From JAEHDI01 sp035455185 (lineage in GTDB: Bacteria; Acidobacteriota; Terriglobia; Bryobacterales; Bryobacteraceae), in assembly GCA_035455185.1 (NCBI GenBank), contig DATIFQ010000342.1, forward strand, positions 1 through 42,785: a DNA stretch of 42,785 nucleotides. Reading direction: 5' to 3'. The translations under genes and the position numbers were made by a program. Below the pieces are notes generated by a model, which saw nothing but the letters and a program-made list of their open reading frames with translations, did not search any database and was not told the DNA's origin. Shown in pieces: positions 23,990 through 31,271 of the stretch (positions are counted from its first letter, which is position 1; each line of letters opens with the position of its first letter).

Positions 23990-25009
23990 ATGTTGTCACT
24001 GGTTGTCATCATCGTTGCGGCGGCGCTGATTTTCGACTACATCAACGGCTTTCACGACGCAGCCAATTCCGTCGCGACTGTCGTTGCTACTCGCGTGCTC
24101 TCCCCATTTCAAGCCGTACTGTGGGCCGGCTTCTTCAACTTCGCGTCAGTCTTCAGCTTTGGCACCGGTGTGGCGCACACCGTGGGCGCAGGGATGGTTG
24201 ACATGACCATGGTGACGCCCTACGTAATCCTCAGTGGCCTTATTGGCGCCATCATTTGGGACCTGTTCACCTGGTGGCTCGGCTTGCCCACAAGTTCCTC
24301 GCACGCCTTGTTCGGAGGTTATGCGGGTGCGGCCATGGCGCACGTTGCCCACCTCAAAGGGGTCGCCCATGCCGCCGATGTCATCCTGTGGAAGGGCTGG
24401 ATAGGCACCCTTTTTTTCATGGTCGCCTCTCCCATCATTGGATTGGTGCTCGCGTACCTGCTGATGGTCTGTATTTATTGGCTTTTTCGGAGATCAACGC
24501 CGCGAAAGATGGATGTCTACTTCCGGAAGCTCCAACTTTTTTCAGCGGCGGTTTACAGCTACGCCCATGGCACGAACGACGCTCAGAAAACGATGGGCAT
24601 CATCACCCTCGTACTCGTGACCGGCGGATATCTCGAGAAGTTCGAAGTGCCGGTCTGGGTCATGCTCAGCGCCTGCGGGGCCATCGCGCTGGGTACACTG
24701 ACGGGTGGCTGGCGCATCGTACGCACGATGGGAGTCAGGCTGACTCGCTTGCGCCCGCGCGGTGGCTTCTGCGCTGAAGCAGCGGCAGCCACGTCCATCT
24801 TGCTAGCCACGCATCTTCACATCGGTGTGTCGACCACACATGTGATTACGGGCGCGATCGCGGGTGTTGGTTCTATCCGGCGGGTAAAAGCCGTGCGATG
24901 GGGCGTTGCGGCCAACATCATCTGGGCGTGGATCTTTACCATCCCCGCAGCCGCGCTCGTGGCGGCGTGCTGCTTCGCGCTCATCCGCGTGTTCGTCCGG
25001 GAAAGCTGA
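23990..25009 (+). CDS. pit: Inorganic phosphate transporter, PiT family
   Basis: This 339-residue membrane protein with about ten helices is a low-affinity phosphate permease of the PiT family, probably coupled to H+ or Na+. The two inverted family signatures are present: FDYINGFHDAANSVATVVAT near the N-terminus and YSYAHGTNDAQKTMGII in the second half. LPTSSSHALFGGYAG and HIGVSTTHVITGAI are the paired serine/threonine-rich substrate segments. It follows the DUF47 regulator closely. Having both this system and the Pst system a few kilobases away gives the cell constitutive low-affinity and, presumably, inducible high-affinity phosphate uptake. Confidence 0.93.
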   Translation: MLSLVVIIVAAALIFDYINGFHDAANSVATVVATRVLSPFQAVLWAGFFNFASVFSFGTGVAHTVGAGMVDMTMVTPYVILSGLIGAIIWDLFTWWLGLPTSSSHALFGGYAGAAMAHVAHLKGVAHAADVILWKGWIGTLFFMVASPIIGLVLAYLLMVCIYWLFRRSTPRKMDVYFRKLQLFSAAVYSYAHGTNDAQKTMGIITLVLVTGGYLEKFEVPVWVMLSACGAIALGTLTGGWRIVRTMGVRLTRLRPRGGFCAEAAAATSILLATHLHIGVSTTHVITGAIAGVGSIRRVKAVRWGVAANIIWAWIFTIPAAALVAACCFALIRVFVRES

Positions 25010-25079
25010 GAATCTGTTTCGCCGGCCGCGAGCGCAACCCCTTCAGCCGGCGGCATTCTCGTTAGCCCCGCTATTCTGT

Positions 25080-25168
25080 TGGTGCCCGGGGTGGGAATTG
25101 AACCCACACGGTGGTTGCCCACCAAAGGATTTTAAGTCCTTTGCGTCTGCCGATTTCGCCACCCGGGC
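25080..25168 (-). tRNA. tRNA-Leu (anticodon TAA)
   Basis: The minus strand folds as a type II tRNA. The acceptor stem is GCCCGGG with CCCGGGC. The anticodon stem AAGGA/TCCTT holds loop CTTAAAA with anticodon TAA. A long variable arm (TGGTGGG/CCACC region) and a T arm with TTCAATT follow. The CCA end is encoded. Length is 89 nt. The 5' half is repeated imperfectly at 26488-26534. Confidence 0.95.
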
Positions 25169-25202
25169 AGAGACTGTCACGCTGCTGTGCCCCATCAGCC
25201 TC

Positions 25203-25208
25203 ATTATA
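25203..25208 (-). promoter_or_regulatory. Predicted -10 element (TATAAT) of tRNA-Leu
   Basis: A perfect TATAAT on the minus strand lies 34 bp before the tRNA 5' end. No good -35 element was found at the expected distance. Confidence 0.45.
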
Positions 25209-25448
25209 GTGAACACATCAGCCCCGGAATCTCCGAAGTCGGGTTCCAAAGGTGTGGCGGAAACAGCGCGGCACGACCGCTGTGAGTGACGATACCTGGG
25301 TCGCCGGATCGAACCCGTAGAATTTGCTCCGCAGCGTAAAAAATGCGGGTGTTTCCAGTCAAGCCCGTGCACGAAGCTGCGGTGGCGATGAACGGAAAGA
25401 ATTGGAGCATCAATACTTGGGACTGATGGAACGTCACATGCTCTCGCT

Positions 25449-25474
25449 GAGTCTGCGCCGCGATTCGGCGACTC
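25449..25474 (+). promoter_or_regulatory. Hairpin in the leader of the small secreted protein gene
   Basis: CGCCG and CGGCG pair around a 5-nt loop and are extended by GAGT/ACTC with a 3-nt bulge. The stem ends about 12 nt before the ribosome site (GGAGAAGG) of the gene at 25496. The rest of the 327-bp gap 25169-25495 contains the tRNA-Leu promoter and otherwise nothing I recognise. Confidence 0.3.
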
Positions 25475-25495
25475 AACGTTAGAGGGGAGAAGGAC

Positions 25496-25837
25496 ATGTC
25501 AAGAATTGTGTCCCTACTGGTGTTTTCTACAGTGTTCTCGATGTTGGCGCTCGCGGAGAGCTGGTCGGGAAAGCTGCTGGACGCCAACTGCTACGACCAA
25601 CAGAAACAAGCTAGTGCGTGCAGTGCCACGAGTGAAACGACGGCCTTTGCGCTGGATGCCGCCGGCAAGATCTACAAACTGGATGCCGCCGGCAACTCAA
25701 AAGCCTCTGATGCTCTGAAGAATCGTGCTGATCGGGCGACCGACCCAGCCAAGCCACAGTCGAAAGAGGTGATGGCCCAAGTCACTGGTGCTGAAAAAGA
25801 CGGAACCATTGCGGTTGAGAGTATTGAAGTACGGTAA
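25496..25837 (+). CDS. Small secreted hypothetical protein
   Basis: The 113-residue product has a Sec signal peptide (MSRIVSLLVFSTVFSMLALA) followed by ESWSGKLLDANCYDQQ and a compact domain of about 90 residues with two cysteines. The pattern, a short Trp-Ser-Gly-Lys start and a Cys pair, recalls small exported proteins common in Acidobacteriota, but I know no function. GGAGAAGG 3-4 nt before the ATG supports the start, and a strong hairpin terminator follows the stop. It sits between tRNA-Leu and the tRNA-Leu half-copy. Confidence 0.65.
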   Translation: MSRIVSLLVFSTVFSMLALAESWSGKLLDANCYDQQKQASACSATSETTAFALDAAGKIYKLDAAGNSKASDALKNRADRATDPAKPQSKEVMAQVTGAEKDGTIAVESIEVR

Positions 25838-25847
25838 CCTAGCACCT

Positions 25848-25871
25848 GGGAGCCGTCCTCGAACGGCTCCC
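25848..25871 (+). terminator. Predicted intrinsic terminator hairpin
   Basis: A perfect 9-bp stem (GGGAGCCGT with ACGGCTCCC) and a 6-nt loop lie 10 nt after the stop of the gene at 25496. The following tract GATCTTCTCCT is only moderately T-rich, so termination may be partial. Confidence 0.65.
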
Positions 25872-25985
25872 GATCTTCTCCTGCATTGAGGGCTCGGGCC
25901 GAGAGGAGGATTGAGCGGACGGTAGCGAGTGAACTGTGCGGAAGACACCCTTCGTTTGCCCGAGGGGTGTGATACGCTCACGTAG

Positions 25986-26465
25986 ATGGGGTCCTGTGTT
26001 CTGCGTCAGTTATTCTGGCGCTTTTCATTCGGTCTACTTGTGCTTGGAAGCTCAGTTGGCAACTGCGTGGCCCCGGTGACGCCGCGCGAGCCGGATGTGC
26101 GAGAGCGTGAGCGACTGGCAGAGACTTTCCTCAGAGAAAAGCTTGCGCTTTGGCAGCGGCGTCTACACCTCCAGGATTGGACCATTTCTGTTGTCACGTC
26201 TAACTCGGACGCCCTGAGACCCGGGACGCGGGGCAATATCCGATGGGACGCAGATACGAAGACTGCTGCGATTCGGGTCCTGGACGCCTCCGAGTACCGC
26301 ATGCCCTTCCGCGCCGCGCTGAAGGACATGGAGTTCACTATCGTTCATGAATTGATCCACCTGACACTCTCACCTCTGCCGCGTAGCGAAAGCAGCCGCA
26401 GCAAGGAAGAGTACGCCATTAATCGGATCGCCGACGCGTTGCTGCAAGGTGACCGTGACGACTGA
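25986..26465 (+). CDS. Small secreted protein with an HExxH zinc-protease-like motif
   Basis: The 159-residue product has an N-terminal hydrophobic segment with a possible lipobox ending at Cys27 (SSVGNC). A single domain follows. It carries HELIH at residues 121-125, and Glu141 or Glu142 in the helix EEYAINRIADALL could be the third zinc ligand, as in gluzincin-type metallopeptidases. The pattern FTIVHELIHL followed about 20 residues later by an acidic helix is convincing for a zincin fold, but I do not recognise a named family. Substrate unknown. It lies between tRNA-Leu and the tRNA half-copy. The start could also be further inside, since no clear ribosome site precedes the ATG. Confidence 0.65.
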   Translation: MGSCVLRQLFWRFSFGLLVLGSSVGNCVAPVTPREPDVRERERLAETFLREKLALWQRRLHLQDWTISVVTSNSDALRPGTRGNIRWDADTKTAAIRVLDASEYRMPFRAALKDMEFTIVHELIHLTLSPLPRSESSRSKEEYAINRIADALLQGDRDD

Positions 26466-26484
26466 CCTAGGCGGCTCCGGCACA

Positions 26485-26535
26485 GGCCCAAAGGATTTTA
26501 AGTCCTTTGTGTCTGCCGATTTCGTCAACCGGGCC
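26485..26535 (-). repeat. Imperfect copy of the 5' half of tRNA-Leu(TAA)
   Basis: Bases 26488-26534 match 25122-25168 of tRNA-Leu at 44 of 47 positions, in the same orientation and 1366 bp apart. The copy contains the 5' acceptor strand, D arm and full anticodon arm but lacks the variable arm, T arm and 3' acceptor strand. The outer bases GGCCC (26485-26489) and GGGCC (26531-26535) pair, so the copy can still close as a two-armed hairpin. The three changes destroy normal D-arm pairing only slightly. It may be a duplication scar or an old attachment site. Confidence 0.85.
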
Positions 26536-26585
26536 TACTGACATTCAAACACTTGTCGGACGCGCGGCGGGCGGGCCGATCACGA

Positions 26586-26591
26586 TATAAT
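26586..26591 (+). promoter_or_regulatory. Predicted -10 element (TATAAT) of the phoU-pst operon
   Basis: A perfect TATAAT lies 49 nt before the probable phoU start. No consensus -35 is found 16-18 bp upstream, which would fit activator-dependent control, as expected for a phosphate regulon. No clear Pho box was recognised. Confidence 0.4.
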
Positions 26592-26640
26592 TCAGCATCA
26601 GGCCGTAGCAGGCGCCCTAGTAGATAGAGGAGTGCAATCT

Positions 26641-27783
26641 TTGGACGCGTCTCCCGCACCTCATTTTGAAGCGTTGCTTCAACGCGATATCGACGTCATC
26701 CGTAACAGGCTGCTCGAAATGTTGAGACTGGATGAGGAGGCGTTGAAGCGGGCCTTTGACGCCGTCCTGTCCCGCGATCGCCAGCTCGCCTATTCGGTGA
26801 TCCTGCGTGACCAGGAAGTGGACTCCCGGGAAACCGAACTGGACCGGCTCTGTATCGAGTTCATCATGAGGCACCAGCCAGTCGCAAGCCACCTGCGCTT
26901 CGTTTACGGGGCCAGCAAGGTGATCAGCCAACTCGAACGCGTCGGCGACTACGCAGAAAGCATCGCCCGGCAGGCGTTGCTTCTGAGCTCAGTTTCCTAT
27001 GAGGTACCCCGGGAAATGTACAGCGAGATCGCGAAACTGGCGGTCTCGATGCTGCACAACGCCGTTCGCGCGTTCGTGGACAAGAATCCCGACCTCGCCC
27101 GAGCCACTATGCTCAGCGAGCCGCGGGTGAATCAGGTACGTGACCGCATCATCGTCGAAGTGCTCCAGTGGCGCGAGCAAGGCATTCTGCCTCTCGATGC
27201 GCTGGCGCCGATGATGACCGTGGCGCGCCGGTTCGAGCGCGTTTCCGACCAGGCAACGAACATCTGTGAAGAGGCGCTGTATTTTGCCACGGGTGAGTAT
27301 ATGCGGCACTTCCCGAGCGGCGGCTTCCGCGTGGTATTTGTGGATGAGACCCATGGGTGCCTGAGCCGCATGGCCGAGTTGATCGGCAATAGGCTGGGTG
27401 CGGAACGGTTTTCCTTTTCGAGCGCCGGAGTCGAAGCCGGCACTCTGGATCCGCAGACGGTCTGGTTTCTCGCGGAGAAGGGCTTCGACGCTTCCCACGA
27501 AAAATCTCTGTCCATCGAACAGATACCACAACTCGAACACGTGCAGATGGTCATCCTGCTCTCGAAAGAGGCTGAGGCCGTTATACCGCGAGCCCCTTCA
27601 AAAGCGCTGAACGTGCGGTGGCTGGTTGCCGATCCTACGCGAGTGCACGGCACGCCGGACGAAATACGCGCGGCATACGAACACGCGTTCGAGGCGCTGA
27701 CCACCCATATCCGAGATCTGATTCAAGCTGTCCTTGGAAATCACGGAAATCCGAGTGATGAGAACACGAATTCTACGATCTGA
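26641..27783 (+). CDS. phoU: PhoU fused to a degenerate low-molecular-weight phosphatase-like domain
   Basis: The 380-residue protein starts with a complete PhoU (residues about 8-220), the negative regulator of Pst transport and PhoR signalling. It has the two three-helix repeats with metal motifs QLERVGDYAESI (Glu99, Asp103) and RFERVSDQATNI (Glu199, Asp203). A second domain (about 228-362) aligns with low-molecular-weight protein tyrosine phosphatase/arsenate reductase. The P-loop position reads FVDETHGCLSRMAE, where the catalytic Cys is replaced by Asp235 and the essential Arg by Leu241. The domain therefore cannot be a normal phosphatase. The late DP pair (Asp331) is kept. TTG at 26641 is preferred because GAGGAG lies 8 nt upstream; a GTG at 26632 overlaps that site. 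It leads the pst operon. Confidence 0.85.
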   Translation: MDASPAPHFEALLQRDIDVIRNRLLEMLRLDEEALKRAFDAVLSRDRQLAYSVILRDQEVDSRETELDRLCIEFIMRHQPVASHLRFVYGASKVISQLERVGDYAESIARQALLLSSVSYEVPREMYSEIAKLAVSMLHNAVRAFVDKNPDLARATMLSEPRVNQVRDRIIVEVLQWREQGILPLDALAPMMTVARRFERVSDQATNICEEALYFATGEYMRHFPSGGFRVVFVDETHGCLSRMAELIGNRLGAERFSFSSAGVEAGTLDPQTVWFLAEKGFDASHEKSLSIEQIPQLEHVQMVILLSKEAEAVIPRAPSKALNVRWLVADPTRVHGTPDEIRAAYEHAFEALTTHIRDLIQAVLGNHGNPSDENTNSTI

Positions 27784-27793
27784 TACAGCGGTG

Positions 27794-28681
27794 ATGAGAT
27801 TCGCCTCGTGCGCGCTGGCGGCCGTTGCGCTTGCATTTCTGGCTGTCGGCTGCGCGCGATCGAAGCAACCCGAGAAGACGGTTATCCAGAACACGGGTTC
27901 CGACACCATGGTGAATCTCGCCCAGGCCTGGGCGGAGGAATACGCCGCCGTTAACCCGACGGTCTCGGTGGAGGTGTCCGGCGGTGGTTCCGGCACAGGA
28001 ATTGCAGCGCTGATCAATGGCACGGTCGACATCGCCAATTGCAGCCGCCGCGTTGAACTGCAGGAGATCGAACAGGCAAAGAGCAACACCAAAAAAGAGC
28101 CCAGGGAGTTCATGGTCGGCTATGACGCAATGGCCGTGTACATCCACAAGAGCAACCCGCTCGACGAGATCACGCTCGACCAGTTGGCCGAGATCTACAG
28201 GGAAGGGGGCAAAATCACCCGGTGGTCGCAATTGGGAGCCAAGATGCCTCCGGAAGCCGACGAGATCATCCTGCTCAGCCGCCAGTCAAACTCCGGCACC
28301 TATTACTACTTCCGCGAGGCGGTGCTTGGCAAGGGGCACGACTTCAAACTCGGCTCGCGCGACATGCACGGCTCCAAGGACGTCGTGGAGTTGGTGTCCA
28401 AGACGCCCGCGGCAATCGGATATAGCGGAATGGGCTACGCGACTCCAGACGTCAAAATGCTGCGTGTCGCGAAGAAAGCGGGTGACAAGGCATATGCGCC
28501 GACGGTCGAGAACACACTGAACCACACCTATCCGATTGCCCGGCCGCTTTTCATGTACACCTTGGGAGAACCTTCCGGCGCCGTGAAAACGTATCTCGAC
28601 TGGATCCACTCGGAGGCCGGACAGAAAATCGTGGTCCAAAGCGGCTACGTGCCACTCTCCCAACCGGGCGCGCCACGCTGA
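27794..28681 (+). CDS. pstS: Phosphate ABC transporter substrate-binding lipoprotein
   Basis: This 295-residue periplasmic lipoprotein binds phosphate and delivers it to PstCA. The signal peptide ends in the lipobox LAVGC, with Cys20 as the lipidated residue for the ATG at 27794. An ATG at 27758 inside the end of phoU is an alternative that adds a basic leader. IQNTGSDTMVNLAQAW starts the mature fold. SGGGSGTGIAALINGTVDIA is the classical phosphate-binding loop (Ser and Thr contacts), and SRQSNSGTYYYFREAVL is the second. Length and order agree with PstS. It is followed by pstC after 3 nt, in one operon with phoU. Confidence 0.92.
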   Translation: MRFASCALAAVALAFLAVGCARSKQPEKTVIQNTGSDTMVNLAQAWAEEYAAVNPTVSVEVSGGGSGTGIAALINGTVDIANCSRRVELQEIEQAKSNTKKEPREFMVGYDAMAVYIHKSNPLDEITLDQLAEIYREGGKITRWSQLGAKMPPEADEIILLSRQSNSGTYYYFREAVLGKGHDFKLGSRDMHGSKDVVELVSKTPAAIGYSGMGYATPDVKMLRVAKKAGDKAYAPTVENTLNHTYPIARPLFMYTLGEPSGAVKTYLDWIHSEAGQKIVVQSGYVPLSQPGAPR

Positions 28682-28684
28682 CGC

Positions 28685-29599
28685 ATGTCGACGGCGGGCT
28701 CGTCCACCCCAATCCGGCGGCGATGGCAGGCCGGCACAGAAACTGCCATCGAAGCGCTGATCCATGTTTGCGGCATCAGCGCGATCGTCTTTGTCTTCGG
28801 CATCTTCTTTTTCGTGTTTCGAGAAGGAGCCGGAATCCTGTTTCGCTCATTCAGCTTTCGCGAGTTCTTCACCAGCACCGAATGGTATCCGACCTCTCAG
28901 AGCCACGTGCGTTACGGCGTGCTGGCGCTGATTGCAGGCACAGCCAGCGTCACCGCGCTGGCGATGGCGCTCGCGGTGCCGTTCGGCATCGGAGCGGCGG
29001 TGTTCATCTCCGAATTCTGCGGGCCTCGTTTGAGGGAGTCACTGAAGATCGTCATCGAACTGCTTGCGGCCATCCCGTCGGTGGTTTGGGGGTTCATCGG
29101 ATTGACGGTCATGAACCAGCTCATCATGGCAGTGTTCGACGCGCCGATCGGCCTGAACGTCCTCAACGGCGGTGTGATTTTGGCGCTGATGAGTGTGCCC
29201 ATCATCGTTTCGATCGGGGAGGACGCGCTCAAAGCGGTTCCCGACTCTTACCGCGAGGCGGCGCTCGCTCTCGGCGTCACGCGCTGGCAACTTGTATACC
29301 GGGTACTGCTGCCGGCGGCCAAGAACGGCCTGCTCGCCGCGGTTCTGCTCGGCGTGGGCCGCGCCGTCGGGGAGACGATGGCGGTGCTCATGGCCACTGG
29401 ACACGCGGTCAAGGTTCCAACAAGCCTGATGGATTCCGTCCGGACGCTGACCGCGACGATCGCCGCCGAGCTAGGTGAGGCGCCGGTAAACTCCGATCAT
29501 TACCAGGTGCTCTTTGTGATCGGCATCCTCTTGTTCATGATCACTTTCGTGGTCAACCTGACGGCCGATCTGGTCGTGCGGGGGATTCGAAACAAGTGA
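28685..29599 (+). CDS. pstC: Phosphate ABC transporter permease PstC
   Basis: This 304-residue inner-membrane permease with six predicted helices forms the PstC half of the phosphate translocation pore. The cytoplasmic coupling (EAA) loop is REAALALGVTRWQLVYRVLL, followed by PAAKNGLLAAVLLGVGRAVG with the conserved GETMAVLM motif. The N-terminal third contains FREGAGILFRSFSFREFF, which is typical for PstC. It follows pstS by 3 nt, and pstA starts 29 nt downstream. Confidence 0.93.
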   Translation: MSTAGSSTPIRRRWQAGTETAIEALIHVCGISAIVFVFGIFFFVFREGAGILFRSFSFREFFTSTEWYPTSQSHVRYGVLALIAGTASVTALAMALAVPFGIGAAVFISEFCGPRLRESLKIVIELLAAIPSVVWGFIGLTVMNQLIMAVFDAPIGLNVLNGGVILALMSVPIIVSIGEDALKAVPDSYREAALALGVTRWQLVYRVLLPAAKNGLLAAVLLGVGRAVGETMAVLMATGHAVKVPTSLMDSVRTLTATIAAELGEAPVNSDHYQVLFVIGILLFMITFVVNLTADLVVRGIRNK

Positions 29600-29628
29600 A
29601 AAGTTCTGTCTTTTGCGGGTGACTCAAG

Positions 29629-30513
29629 GTGTTCCAGGCGACTCCATTCACGCGGCGTAAGCAGGCAAGCGAGCTTCTCGCGAAGTCGATCTTCCTGCTG
29701 ATGACGTTGCTGATGGTCCTCCCCCTTATTCTGATCGTCGGATATCTGGTGTACCAAGCCTGGCCGATCCTGTCACTCGATTTTCTCCTTACGAATCCGA
29801 GACACGGAATGCGGGCTGGCGGCATCTGGTCACCGCTGCTCGGGACAATCTATCTCGTCGTGATCTCGCTGATCATTGCCACACCGATCGGTGTGCTGGC
29901 CGCGGTCTTCCTGAACGAATACGCGCGTGACACCTGGTTCACCCGAATGGTCAACCTTGCGGTCGTCAATCTGGCAGGCGTCCCCAGCATCGTCCACGCC
30001 CTGTTCGGTCTCGGGGCGTTCGTGCTTGCCGCCGGACTGGGCAAGTCGATCCTGGCTGCATCGTTGACCCTGGCAATCATGACGCTGCCGGTTATCATCG
30101 CGAGCACCAAGGAAGCTCTGGCAGCCGTCCCAATGGCGTTCCGCGAGGCGTGCTGGAACGTCGGTGCCTCCCGCTGGCAGACGATCCGCCATGTCGTGCT
30201 TCCGAACTCGATCAGCGGAATCCTGACGGGCGTGATTCTCCAGGTCTCGCGCGCTGCCGGCGAGACTGCTCCGGTGATGTTCACCGGTGTGGTGTTTTTT
30301 AAGGCGATCCGGGAAGGCGACCTGTTCGCATACGGTCCGTTCGACCAGTGCATGGCGCTGTCCATGCACCTGTTCACCATTTCCACGCAAGTGCCGGACG
30401 TACCCAAAGCCTTGCCTTACGGAACGGCGGTAGTGCTGCTGGGCACTGTTCTCGCGGTGAACGCGCTGGCGATCCTGATTCGAGTCCGCCTGCGCTCGCG
30501 GAGGAAATGGTGA
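29629..30513 (+). CDS. pstA: Phosphate ABC transporter permease PstA
   Basis: This 294-residue permease with six predicted helices pairs with PstC. A GTG start is used; the first residues (MFQATPFTRRKQASELLAK) form a short cytosolic tail. The coupling loop is REACWNVGASRWQTIRHVVL and the following helix carries the GETAPVMFTGVVFF motif. The C-terminal end overlaps the start of pstB1 by 7 nt, which implies translational coupling to the first ATPase. AAGG touches the GTG, so initiation strength is uncertain. Confidence 0.92.
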   Translation: MFQATPFTRRKQASELLAKSIFLLMTLLMVLPLILIVGYLVYQAWPILSLDFLLTNPRHGMRAGGIWSPLLGTIYLVVISLIIATPIGVLAAVFLNEYARDTWFTRMVNLAVVNLAGVPSIVHALFGLGAFVLAAGLGKSILAASLTLAIMTLPVIIASTKEALAAVPMAFREACWNVGASRWQTIRHVVLPNSISGILTGVILQVSRAAGETAPVMFTGVVFFKAIREGDLFAYGPFDQCMALSMHLFTISTQVPDVPKALPYGTAVVLLGTVLAVNALAILIRVRLRSRRKW

Positions 30514-31271
30514 CCCCCGGCCCGATGGTCGAACTGGCGGACCTGCGGGTTCGTTACGGGCAGCGCGAGGCCCTCAAAGGCGTCACCTTCGAAATGCGCC
30601 GGAACGAGGTGTTCGGCATTATCGGCCCGTCGCAGTCGGGGAAGACCACGCTGCTGAAGGTGATCAACCGGACGTTGGACCGCGTTCCCGGGGTCATGAT
30701 CAGCGGCACGGTGATGGTGGATGGCGTGAACATTCACCGGATGAAGGACGTGTACTCGTTGCGGCGCAAGGTCGGCATGGTCGCGCCGCTGCCCGTCGGG
30801 CTGCCGCTGTCGATCTTCGACAACGTGGCCTTCGCGCCGCGGATGGCCGGCATTCGGGACAAGGCCGATCTCGAAGCGCGCGTCGAACGGTGCTTGCGGC
30901 AGGCAGCCCTGTGGGACGAAGTCAAGGACCGGCTCGACAGCCTCGGAACGCGGCTCTCCGGCGGGCAGCAGCAACGGCTGACAATCGCCCGCGCCCTCTC
31001 GCACGACCCGGAGGTGCTCTGCCTGGACGAGTTCTCGATCGCCGTTGATCCGGTCACGACGATGCGGATCGAGGATGTCCTGAAAGAGCTGCGGTCCCGG
31101 ATGACAATCATTCTGGTCACGAATCTGGTGCAGCAGGCGCGCCGGCTGGCTGACCGGACCGCTTTTTTCCTGAACGGTGAACTGGTGGAGACCGGCCCGT
31201 CCGAGGTCATCTTTTCCGACGCGCCGGCGAATCGCAAGACGTACGAGTATGTGAACGGGATTTTCGGATGA
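30507..31271 (+). CDS. pstB1: PstB-like ATPase 1 with degenerate Q-loop and H-loop
   Basis: The 254-residue protein is an ABC ATPase of the phosphate importer type. Walker A is GPSQSGKTT (residues 40-48, Lys46). The signature is an intact LSGGQQQR (150-157). Walker B reads CLDEFSIAVDP with Asp174 and Glu175. Two switch residues are lost. The Q-loop VGMVFQ of normal PstB reads VGMVAP, so the Gln is Pro94. The H-loop VTHN reads VTNL, so the His is Asn206. Its own ATP site is therefore expected to be poor, while its signature motif could complete the partner's site. The start overlaps pstA; GGAGG lies close upstream. The second ATPase starts on its stop codon (ATGA). Confidence 0.9.
   Translation: MVTPGPMVELADLRVRYGQREALKGVTFEMRRNEVFGIIGPSQSGKTTLLKVINRTLDRVPGVMISGTVMVDGVNIHRMKDVYSLRRKVGMVAPLPVGLPLSIFDNVAFAPRMAGIRDKADLEARVERCLRQAALWDEVKDRLDSLGTRLSGGQQQRLTIARALSHDPEVLCLDEFSIAVDPVTTMRIEDVLKELRSRMTIILVTNLVQQARRLADRTAFFLNGELVETGPSEVIFSDAPANRKTYEYVNGIFG

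Noticed and set aside
25080..26535. Active integrative element between tRNA-Leu and its half-copy
   Set aside because: No integrase or recombinase gene is present, and the copied half is the 5' part, unlike usual attachment sites. It is reported only as a repeat with uncertain origin.
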